Below, one piece after another: positions 15,190-20,296 of a stretch of DNA of 39,040 nt. Where the stretch lies: positions 1 through 39,040 of the forward strand of contig NZ_LT835158.1 of assembly GCF_900169715.1 (NCBI RefSeq). Reading direction: 5' to 3'. Numbering within the stretch: position 1 is the stretch's first letter; each line of letters opens with the position of its first letter. Origin of the DNA: Kocuria massiliensis. Lineage in GTDB: Bacteria; Actinomycetota; Actinomycetes; Actinomycetales; Micrococcaceae. Under the pieces are notes generated by a model. That model did no database searches. It was not told the DNA's origin and worked only from the letters and a program-made list of their open reading frames with translations. The position numbers and the translations under genes are program-made.

Positions 15190-15494
15190 CGAGCGTCCTC
15201 CCACCTGGACCGAGTTGCGATTTTTGAGATCAGCGATCGGCTCAGTCCAAAGATACGTCCGACTTCCGCGCCGGAGCGTGTCTTCAGCAACTCAGCTACT
15301 GCCGCGTTACGCACTTCTGCCAGCCGTGAGGATTGCTCGGCCAAGCGGGCCTGATGTTCACTGACCAGTCGGGCCACACCTTCAGGTCCGCCATATTCAT
15401 CCGACCAACCAGCAGGTTGAGTATCGAGGGCCGCCAGGAACGCCTCGGGCGAGGTTCGTGGGTCGCCCCACGCCGTTTGTTCGGTTTCAGTCAT
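15183..15494 (-). CDS. Small HTH DNA-binding protein, probable autoregulator
   Basis: This is a 103-residue protein with an acidic N-terminal half and a C-terminal helix-turn-helix, AAVAELLKTRSGAEVGRIFGLSRSLISKI. It heads the leftward operon HTH-membrane protein-resolvase. Just upstream of its start lies a perfect 9-bp inverted repeat (ATGTTGACC/GGTCAACAT), a good candidate operator for it. A similar pair of a small HTH protein followed by a membrane protein is common on actinomycete plasmids, but I cannot name this family. Confidence 0.72.
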   Translation of the reverse strand: MTETEQTAWGDPRTSPEAFLAALDTQPAGWSDEYGGPEGVARLVSEHQARLAEQSSRLAEVRNAAVAELLKTRSGAEVGRIFGLSRSLISKIATRSRWEDARW

Positions 15495-15500
15495 AACCCC

Positions 15501-15550
15501 ATGTTGACCCCGGCATCCACATACGTCAACCCCCGGTCAACATTCCGGGG
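15501..15550 (-). promoter_or_regulatory. Operator region of the HTH-resolvase operon
   Basis: ATGTTGACC at 15501-15509 and GGTCAACAT at 15535-15543 are perfect inverted copies. An extra CGTCAAC half-site lies near 15524. CCCCGG/CCGGGG (15531-15536/15545-15550) overlaps the right copy. All lie within 60 bases upstream of the leftward HTH start at 15494. Confidence 0.5.
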
Positions 15551-15612
15551 ACGTGCGAATGCGTCAAAACCCATGGCAGCGGACCGCATTTCTGCAAACG
15601 GGATTATGCAAA

Positions 15613-15668
15613 CTCGGTCAGCCGAGATCACGATGTTCCAAAAGAGTTTCCAAAAACCTCCGTTTTTG
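15613..15668. promoter_or_regulatory. Hairpins upstream of the redoxin-SSB operon
   Basis: CTCGG/CCGAG (15613-15617/15622-15626, loop TCAG) and CAAAAAC/GTTTTTG (15651-15657/15662-15668, spacer CTCC) lie in the 230-base divergent gap, with TTCCAAAA repeated between them. They may be operators or single-strand structures used on transfer. Confidence 0.4.
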
Positions 15669-15679
15669 TATAGACGCAG

Positions 15680-15693
15680 CACGCTATAGCGTG
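15680..15693 (+). promoter_or_regulatory. Perfect 14-bp palindrome, operator/-10 region of the redoxin operon
   Basis: CACGCTATAGCGTG is a perfect palindrome containing TATAGC, a possible -10 element. It is followed at once by a further half-site, TAGCGTG (15694-15700). It lies about 30 bases before the redoxin start. A dimeric regulator bound here would block the promoter; the AlpA-like protein at 15974 or the HTH protein at 15183 are candidates. Confidence 0.5.
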
Positions 15694-15724
15694 TAGCGTG
15701 AGGGGTATCGAAAGGATGAGTGAC

Positions 15725-15961
15725 ATGACTTACACGACTCTTTACACAACACCTGGATGCCCGCAGTGCATGGTCACCGAAATGGCTCTAGAGAAGAACG
15801 GCATCGAGTACGACGTCGTGGATCTGGCGACGAACCCGGAAGCGGTTGAGCGGGTCAAGGCGATGGGGCACATGCAGGCCCCGGTCATTGAAACGGATGA
15901 CGATCATTGGTCGGGATTCCAACCCGACAAGATCGCCGCGCTGGCGAAGGCCGGAGTCTGA
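15725..15961 (+). CDS. NrdH-like redoxin (glutaredoxin family)
   Basis: This is a 78-residue thioredoxin-fold protein with the redox pair C-P-Q-C (Cys12 and Cys15 in LYTTPGCPQCMVTEMALEKNGI), a cis-Pro segment MQAPVIET and the NrdH hallmark HWSGFQPDKIAAL. NrdH proteins reduce class Ib ribonucleotide reductase using thioredoxin reductase. No nrd gene is nearby, so it would act with host enzymes, perhaps supporting nucleotide supply or redox state after transfer. ATG 15725 is chosen for fit with the family length and AAAGGA 8 bases upstream; ATG 15716 would add three residues. It is first in the operon that ends with ssb. Confidence 0.88.
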   Translation: MTYTTLYTTPGCPQCMVTEMALEKNGIEYDVVDLATNPEAVERVKAMGHMQAPVIETDDDHWSGFQPDKIAALAKAGV

Positions 15962-15973
15962 GGAAGGAATCGG

Positions 15974-16189
15974 ATGCATCAGTATTTGTCGGTCAGAGAC
16001 GCTGCCCGACTGCTCGGGCTGAGCACCAGCAGCCTGTACCGGCGCGGGATGCCGGTCCCGGATGTGAAGATCGGCCCGGTCTCAGGGTGGGATGAGCGGA
16101 CGGTCCTGGAATGGGACCGGGACTGGCGGGAGCAATACGCGGATAAAAACCAGGGACGGACGAAAGACAAGGAGAACGGTCATGAGTGA
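15974..16189 (+). CDS. AlpA/excisionase-like DNA-binding protein (paralogue 3)
   Basis: This 71-residue protein reads YLSVRDAARLLGLSTSSLYRRG, then PDVKIGPVSGWDERTVLEWDRDW, followed by a charged tail. It shares the helix-turn-helix and wing pattern of the proteins at 10316 and 11736. GAGGAAGGAA precedes the start, and its end overlaps the next gene by 8 bases. It may regulate this operon through the palindrome at 15680. It lacks a partner integrase, so a true excisionase role is less likely. Confidence 0.75.
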   Translation: MHQYLSVRDAARLLGLSTSSLYRRGMPVPDVKIGPVSGWDERTVLEWDRDWREQYADKNQGRTKDKENGHE

Positions 16190-17204
16190 AGAAGTAGATA
16201 CCACCGGGAAGAGCCGGTACACACTCGCTGGCTCAGAGGCGCTGGCCGCTGGAGTCTCGCATCCGTGGCCCGCTCGAGAAGAGCAGCGCAGCGCTAGTCG
16301 TGATGTGGGCGAGCACGAGTATGCGACGAAGCAGGACGTGGAACAGTTCTTGATTCGCCCCACTGAGAGTGGCCTGGATGCCGCTATTGCCAGGATGGAC
16401 GAGACTCGGAACCAGGGGGATGTTTCGCAGATCGGGTTTGCCGAACGCGAAGTGCTCTACAGCGCGGCGTCGTTCGCTGAAGCTCACCGCATCCACCAGC
16501 ACGTCCCGGACGAAGACGAGATGGGCCAGGCGTACCACGATATTCGCGAGACGGTTGACGTGGCCGTCGACGACCTCAACCACGCCAAGGACGGTCTCGA
16601 TGATCTGCACGGGCACATCGCCTCGGGTGGAACGGTCGAGCAGGAGGTTTACATGGAATCCGCCCAGGCGGCTTTCATCGCTGAGACTCAGCTGCGCGAT
16701 GCCCGTGATCACCTGTACCAGGTCACCACCCCGGTGATCCCCGGCAAAGATAATTATGACTTCATCCATCTGGTCCCGGACCGTGAGGGACCGGCCGGAC
16801 CCGAGGCAGCGGTGCTGGAGACCAGCTCCAGCCCAGCCTGGACTCTGGATGAGGCCCGGGATCGGATGATCGCGGTCTGTGAGTTCGATGCCAGCGATCC
16901 GAGGGCACCCGAGATGCTGACACCTGAGCAGCAGAGTCAGCATCTCGAGGCTGTGCTCGATGCGGTTGAGTCCTTCCGATCCATGCAACGCAATGGAGCC
17001 CAACCGGAAGAGGCAAGGGGACAGGAACAGCAGGCTGGCATGGAAGGTATGTCGGCAGAGGAAGTGGCCGAGCTGCGCTCCGTGGTCGCACATGACTTTC
17101 CCCAGACTGAACCGGGGGCTCAGTCCTCGGTGACTGGCCAAGCCTCGACCACGCAACCGTGGCGCGAGGCCGGACGCAGTACCGACGACGGCATCGAACG
17201 TTAG
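16182..17204 (+). CDS. Unrecognised 340-residue acidic helical protein with DFPQ tail module
   Basis: ATG 16182 has AAGGAGAA upstream and overlaps the AlpA-like gene. The protein is soluble, acidic and predicted to be mostly helical, with long segments such as DVAVDDLNHAKDGLDDLHGHI and ESAQAAFIAETQLRDARDHLY. Near residue 288 it has GMSAEEVAELRSVV-AHDFPQ, followed by a Ser/Thr/Gln-rich tail. This matches position by position the module near the end of the methylase-helicase (GMSQDDIDQMRTLL-GRDFPQ) and, less closely, that of the AbiEii-like protein. The function is unknown. Because the module joins proteins of different fold and lies just before a flexible tail, an export or docking signal is plausible. 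Confidence 0.78.
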   Translation: MSEEVDTTGKSRYTLAGSEALAAGVSHPWPAREEQRSASRDVGEHEYATKQDVEQFLIRPTESGLDAAIARMDETRNQGDVSQIGFAEREVLYSAASFAEAHRIHQHVPDEDEMGQAYHDIRETVDVAVDDLNHAKDGLDDLHGHIASGGTVEQEVYMESAQAAFIAETQLRDARDHLYQVTTPVIPGKDNYDFIHLVPDREGPAGPEAAVLETSSSPAWTLDEARDRMIAVCEFDASDPRAPEMLTPEQQSQHLEAVLDAVESFRSMQRNGAQPEEARGQEQQAGMEGMSAEEVAELRSVVAHDFPQTEPGAQSSVTGQASTTQPWREAGRSTDDGIER

Positions 17205-17232
17205 AACCACACCAGAGAAGGAGAAGATCACC

Positions 17233-17715
17233 ATGGCAACACCGACGCAGTTTGAGATTGATTTCGCGTGCGGGCACACCGAGACCCGCGATTTGTCCGA
17301 CCGTCCCGCTGGTAAGCGGCGCGGTTTCGCAAAGTGGCTGGAATCGAAGAACTGCACAGACTGCTTCAAGAAGGAACAGGGCCAGGCCGATCTGGACCAA
17401 CTATTCGAGGAAGTCGCGGACAGGAAGAAGAAGCTGGGGCTTCCTGACCTGGACGGGACGGAGAAGCAGGTCAAGTGGGGTGAGCTGAACCGGGACAAGC
17501 TGATCATGGCTGCGCATTCTGATCTGACAGAGGGTGAGGATGCACAGCTGGATGAGGACGAGTTCGACGAGCGAATCCTGGAACCGGCGCGGAAGGTGAC
17601 CTCGGCGGGTTGGTGGATGGATAACAAGGATTCGGAGCCGGATGAGCTCGAGGAGCTGGTCACGACGGCGTTGGACGACGTCGAGGTTGATACAGGTACG
17701 GAGAACAATCTGTGA
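17233..17715 (+). CDS. Unrecognised acidic protein with possible zinc site
   Basis: This 160-residue protein has AGAAGGAGAAG before ATG 17233. Near the N-terminus it has CGHTET...NCTDCFKKE, in which Cys-x-His and Cys-x2-Cys could bind a metal ion. The rest is charged and helical, with an acidic C-terminal half (TEGEDAQLDEDEFDERILEP, DSEPDELEELVTTALDDVEVD). The stop overlaps the GTG start of the next gene. It is probably cytoplasmic; the role in the operon is unknown. Confidence 0.68.
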   Translation: MATPTQFEIDFACGHTETRDLSDRPAGKRRGFAKWLESKNCTDCFKKEQGQADLDQLFEEVADRKKKLGLPDLDGTEKQVKWGELNRDKLIMAAHSDLTEGEDAQLDEDEFDERILEPARKVTSAGWWMDNKDSEPDELEELVTTALDDVEVDTGTENNL

Positions 17716-17912
17716 ACAGGAAGGTGTTGAAGATGTTGTTTCACGATCCCATTGATCGGCTCCGTTCCGGGGTGGACGAGTTGCGGGGTCACAGTGTTGA
17801 TCTTGGACAGGTCGAGCGAGGACTGTTCTTTGATCCATTGGTCGTCTCCCGAGACAGGGTGCAGCAGCTCTGGATTGGAGAGCCGCGTAGTGGGAAGGTC
17901 GAGCGGTCATGA
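17712..17912 (+). CDS. Small unrecognised protein of 66 residues
   Basis: It starts at GTG 17712, overlapping the preceding stop (GTGA), and ends overlapping the next gene by ATGA. The protein is soluble and moderately basic (MNRKVLKMLFHDPIDRLRSGVDELRGHSVDLGQVERGLFFDPL...). The overlaps on both sides support it as a real gene in a coupled operon. No family is recognised. Confidence 0.6.
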   Translation: MNRKVLKMLFHDPIDRLRSGVDELRGHSVDLGQVERGLFFDPLVVSRDRVQQLWIGEPRSGKVERS

Positions 17913-18079
17913 CTGAAGATATCGATGAGGCTAAGCCGAAGATTTGGGTAGCGCGTACCGGGTGGTGGCGACTCGGAGTTGGTCTCGGTGTCGTCCTGGG
18001 TGCGGTGCTCGCGGCGGCGGTTGCGGGGTTTGTGCTTTGGATGATTGTTGACGGTATATCGGATCCGCTGCCGGTGTGA
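17909..18079 (+). CDS. Small single-span membrane protein (56 residues)
   Basis: This frame begins MTEDIDEAKPKIWVARTGWWRLG and continues with one hydrophobic helix of about 24 residues (GLGVVLGAVLAAAVAGFVLWMIV) and a short tail, DGISDPLPV. GGAAGG lies upstream, and the start overlaps the previous stop. It is a short gene supported by overlap and composition. The function is unknown. Confidence 0.62.
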   Translation: MTEDIDEAKPKIWVARTGWWRLGVGLGVVLGAVLAAAVAGFVLWMIVDGISDPLPV

Positions 18080-18093
18080 AAGGACGAAGATCA

Positions 18094-18276
18094 ATGAATG
18101 AAGGACAGGAACCGTTTGAGTACGCTCCCTCCCACGTCCAATGGGCAACACCTCGGCAGGAGCTACTGCTGGGGATGATTCGAGGGTTCGTACCGGGCTT
18201 GTGGTTGGGGCTGCTGGTCGTGCTGGTGCTCGGGATTATGCATTGGGGCTGGCCCGACTTCGGTTTGCTCCCGTGA
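18094..18276 (+). CDS. Small single-span membrane protein (60 residues)
   Basis: AAAGGA precedes ATG 18094 by about 10 bases. The protein has a polar N-terminus (MNEGQEPFEYAPSHVQWATPRQE) followed by one hydrophobic helix (LWLGLLVVLVLGIMHWGW). It lies 14 bases after the similar small membrane protein and 48 bases before ssb. The function is unknown. Confidence 0.6.
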   Translation: MNEGQEPFEYAPSHVQWATPRQELLLGMIRGFVPGLWLGLLVVLVLGIMHWGWPDFGLLP

Positions 18277-18324
18277 GTTCCGCGACTGGTTCAACGGAGA
18301 AGAAGAGACAGGAGGGAGTAGGTT

Positions 18325-18702
18325 ATGGCGAATGAAACGAGTCTGACCGTGATCGGTCGGTTGACGGACGATCCGCAGTTGCGGTTTACCCCGGACGGGC
18401 AGGCAGTTGCGAACTTCCGGGTCGCGTCCAATGCGCGGTTCTTCGACAAGGAGGAACGGGGATGGAAGGACAAGCCGCCGATCTTCATTGATTGCGCAGC
18501 GTGGGGCACGGAGTTCGCACAGAATGTGCACGAGTCGTTGCACAAGGGTGATCGTGTCAGTGTCACTGGTGATCTTGAGCCGAATGTCTACAAGACGAAG
18601 GACGGTGTGGACGTGCACGGATTGAAGTTGCGTGTCACTGATGTGGCGGCATCGTTGCGGTTCAATAAGGCGTTGGTTCGAGAGGGGGAAAGGTCATCAT
18701 GA
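18325..18702 (+). CDS. ssb: Single-stranded DNA-binding protein
   Basis: This 125-residue protein is a complete OB-fold SSB: ETSLTVIGRLTDDPQLRFTPDGQAVANFRVASNARFFD, then FIDCAAWGTEFAQNVHESLHKGDRVSVTGDLEPNVYKTKDGVDVHGLKLRVTDVAASL. The start is fixed by AGGAGGGAG. It would coat the incoming single strand after conjugation, and plasmid ssb genes are typical of leading regions, fitting its place beside the oriT candidate. The usual acidic C-terminal tip (DDDIPF-like) that recruits partner enzymes is absent; the protein ends ALVREGERSS soon after the OB fold. It therefore probably binds DNA without recruiting host repair proteins. Confidence 0.95.
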   Translation: MANETSLTVIGRLTDDPQLRFTPDGQAVANFRVASNARFFDKEERGWKDKPPIFIDCAAWGTEFAQNVHESLHKGDRVSVTGDLEPNVYKTKDGVDVHGLKLRVTDVAASLRFNKALVREGERSS

Positions 18703-18965
18703 GTGAAGCATCTGAACGTAGATTTATTGGTGCAGTAACGGCTTCAGCTACGCGTGCCGCATCTTCGATCGCGGACATCTCTGGCGCCATTGCTGACGCA
18801 ACTGATGAGGCAAACCAGGCCGCAACTGAGCAGGCTCTGTGGACATATCGCACGGTCAGTGGAACGGAGGTATGGGCTCAGTCGGCGTCTCATGAGGTTA
18901 TACCAGTGTTTGGAGAGTTCTGTGTGAGTATCGTGATCGTGTATCACGTCTACGTAGTGTCTTAG
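18699..18965 (+). CDS. Small unrecognised protein coupled to ssb
   Basis: This 88-residue frame overlaps the ssb stop by ATGA. The N-terminal half is Ala/Ser/Thr-rich and helical (AVTASATRAASSIADISGAIADATDEANQAATEQAL). The C-terminus is hydrophobic and Val-rich (FCVSIVIVYHVYVVS) and could touch the membrane. It is the last gene before the strong terminator at 18993. The second half has less typical composition, so the exact end is less sure. Confidence 0.55.
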   Translation: MSEASERRFIGAVTASATRAASSIADISGAIADATDEANQAATEQALWTYRTVSGTEVWAQSASHEVIPVFGEFCVSIVIVYHVYVVS

Positions 18966-18992
18966 ACATCGTGTGATCTCGCGGGGGCTTAC

Positions 18993-19027
18993 GGGGACCG
19001 GCACATTGAGTGCCGGTCCCCGTTTTG
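18993..19027 (+). terminator. Strong terminator of the redoxin-SSB operon
   Basis: A perfect 12-bp stem, GGGGACCGGCAC (18993-19004) with GTGCCGGTCCCC (19010-19021), has a 5-base loop and is followed by GTTTTGT. It lies 28 bases after the last gene. Confidence 0.88.
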
Positions 19028-19060
19028 TATCTCGGGTGCCGCATGGGTTGGTTTGCCCCT

Positions 19061-19131
19061 CGACCACATGTGCACGACTTCCCCCGACCCCCACCGCTTC
19101 GCGGTCGGGGGAACTCGCACACATGTGGACG
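19061..19131. repeat. Long imperfect inverted repeat (about 70 bases)
   Basis: The arms are about 29 bases with a few mismatches. CCACATGTG (19064-19072) pairs with 19120-19128, and CCCCCGACC (19081-19089) pairs with GGTCGGGGG (19103-19111). An alternative inner stem, ACCGC/GCGGT, has a TTC loop at the apex. GGACCC/GGGTCC (19135-19140/19144-19149) follows at once. There is no T-run. With the terminators at 18993 and 19231 it fills the 327-base gene-free gap 18966-19292. It lies about 540 bases from the main oriT candidate and could be part of oriT, a conversion signal for single strands, or a protein-binding site. Confidence 0.6.
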
Positions 19132-19230
19132 ACGGGACCCACAGGGTCCACCCGCCCACAGCCAACAAGTCACCTTCGCGCATAGAGGTTTGAGTCGTTC
19201 TGTCGTTGTCTGTGGACGGCTTCTTGCACG

Positions 19231-19280
19231 ACGACGCCGACCCTGGCCCCTTGTGGGGGCCTGTGGGTCGGCGGCGTCGT
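19231..19280 (-). terminator. Large hairpin after the leftward 119-residue gene
   Basis: ACGACGCCGACCC (19231-19243) pairs with GGGTCGGCGGCGTCGT (19265-19280, three-base bulge). GGCCCC/GGGGCC (19245-19250/19256-19261) forms the apex. It stands 12 bases past the stop of the leftward gene. Confidence 0.65.
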
Positions 19281-19292
19281 TTCGTGTTGTGT

Positions 19293-19652
19293 TCAGGCGG
19301 TCTCAGTCTCGGTGGGAGCTTGACTGTGCTCCGTGGAGTCTTCGCCTTTTGTGGTGTCTTCTTCGCTGGACTTTGCCCGTTGTTTCTTGGCGGTGGTGTT
19401 TGTTTGTGAGCCACGTGTTGCGCGTTTACGTTTGGCGGTTGGTTCTTTCAGGCCGATCTTTTTCAGTTCCTGTTCGGTCCATGACTTACCGGCGACGTCG
19501 TTCCACACGGAGGCGTATTCCTTGCGTGTTTCTTCGGCTCGTTTCTGTGCTTCGTCTGCTTCGGTCGCCGCCTCGATCAGTCGCCGGACGTGGGTCATTC
19601 TGTCCTGGGCAAGTTGTTCAGCTGTGTTCATCATGTTCGTTGAGTCGCTCAT
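19293..19652 (-). CDS. Basic helical protein beside oriT, probable accessory transfer protein
   Basis: This 119-residue protein (MSDSTNMMNTAEQLAQDRMTHVRRLIEAATEADEAQKRAEETRKEY...) has a helical, probably coiled-coil N-terminal half. A Lys/Arg/Thr-rich region follows (LKEPTAKRKRATRGSQTNTTAKKQRAK), then an acidic, disordered end. It reads away from the inverted-repeat cluster, opposite to mobC. Such small basic proteins beside oriT often help relaxosome assembly; that role is inferred from position and charge. ATG 19652 is preferred to the longer frame, which would run into the inverted repeats. Confidence 0.65.
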   Translation of the reverse strand: MSDSTNMMNTAEQLAQDRMTHVRRLIEAATEADEAQKRAEETRKEYASVWNDVAGKSWTEQELKKIGLKEPTAKRKRATRGSQTNTTAKKQRAKSSEEDTTKGEDSTEHSQAPTETETA

Positions 19653-19670
19653 GGTTTCAGGATACGTGGT

Positions 19671-19877
19671 GTCCGCTGTGGCGGACCAGTGGTTGTTGGT
19701 ATCCGGTGCCACTCCGTGGCACCGGTGTGTCACGCGGAGCGTGACCGGCGTGGAACGCCTGATTTGGTGCCCCGGCGGAGCAAGCTATACATTTAGGTAA
19801 CCTAAATTGCTTGATCCTCTGGACGGAGCCAGCGGATGGTGACACACTGATGTGTGTAGGCCACCAATGAATTGGTG
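19671..19877. other. Probable origin of transfer: run of seven inverted repeats
   Basis: Between the divergent genes at 19652 and 19908 stand, in order: GTCCGC/GCGGAC (19671-19686); CCGGTGCCAC/GTGGCACCGG (19703-19725); GTCACGC/GCGTGAC (19729-19745); GGCGT/ACGCC (19747-19759); the 17-bp palindrome ATTTAGGTAACCTAAAT (19791-19807); ACACAC/GTGTGT (19842-19857); and CACCAAT/ATTGGTG (19862-19877). A repeat-dense gap directly before mobC and the relaxase is the expected place for oriT. The last repeats probably also serve as operators for the mobC promoter. I cannot identify the nick site. Confidence 0.7.
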
Positions 19878-19907
19878 TAAGTGCTTCGCATGAGAGAGGT
19901 GATCTTG

Positions 19908-20294
19908 ATGTCAGCGTCGAATGCTGGGCGTCGGCCGTTCCGCAAGCGGCGTCGGTCAAACATCGACGGTGCCCGGAGCACCATCAAGGTCACTGTTTCC
20001 GAGGTCGAGCGCGCGGCGTTGTATCGACTGGAGAGCGAAACAGGCCGCAGCGCTCAGACAATCATGCTCAGTGCTGCACTGGATGGATCACGCGAATCAA
20101 CGGTCGACCGTCGTGCCCTCGCGGCTGAGTTGATGATCGCCCGGCAACAGTTGGCTGCTGTGGGCAACAACCTGAACCAGCTTGCTCGTCATGCGAACGC
20201 AACCTCAGAGTTCCCGATGGAAGCAGAGCTGATGACTAACGAGATTCGCGATCAGCTGCGCACGATCCGACAGACTCTAGACAAGCTGGAGTAG
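19908..20294 (+). CDS. mobC: MobC-like relaxosome accessory protein
   Basis: This 128-residue protein has a very basic N-terminus (GRRPFRKRRRSNIDGARST) and a ribbon-helix-helix-like segment, IKVTVSEVERAALYRLESETGRSAQTIMLSAAL. The typical bacterial mobilisation region is ELMIARQQLAAVGNNLNQLARHAN, followed by a helical end, IRDQLRTIRQTLDKLE. MobC proteins bind oriT and help open the strands around the nick for the relaxase. The gene follows the inverted-repeat cluster and lies 2 bases before the relaxase gene. AGAGAGG about 8 bases upstream favours ATG 19908. Confidence 0.88.
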   Translation: MSASNAGRRPFRKRRRSNIDGARSTIKVTVSEVERAALYRLESETGRSAQTIMLSAALDGSRESTVDRRALAAELMIARQQLAAVGNNLNQLARHANATSEFPMEAELMTNEIRDQLRTIRQTLDKLE

Positions 20295-20296
20295 GC

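Noticed and set aside
16233-17792. Open frame of 519 codons on the minus strand
   Set aside because: It lies antisense to three well-supported genes (16182, 17233, 17712), has low-complexity Ser/His/Leu composition and no ribosome site. It is a GC-rich shadow frame.
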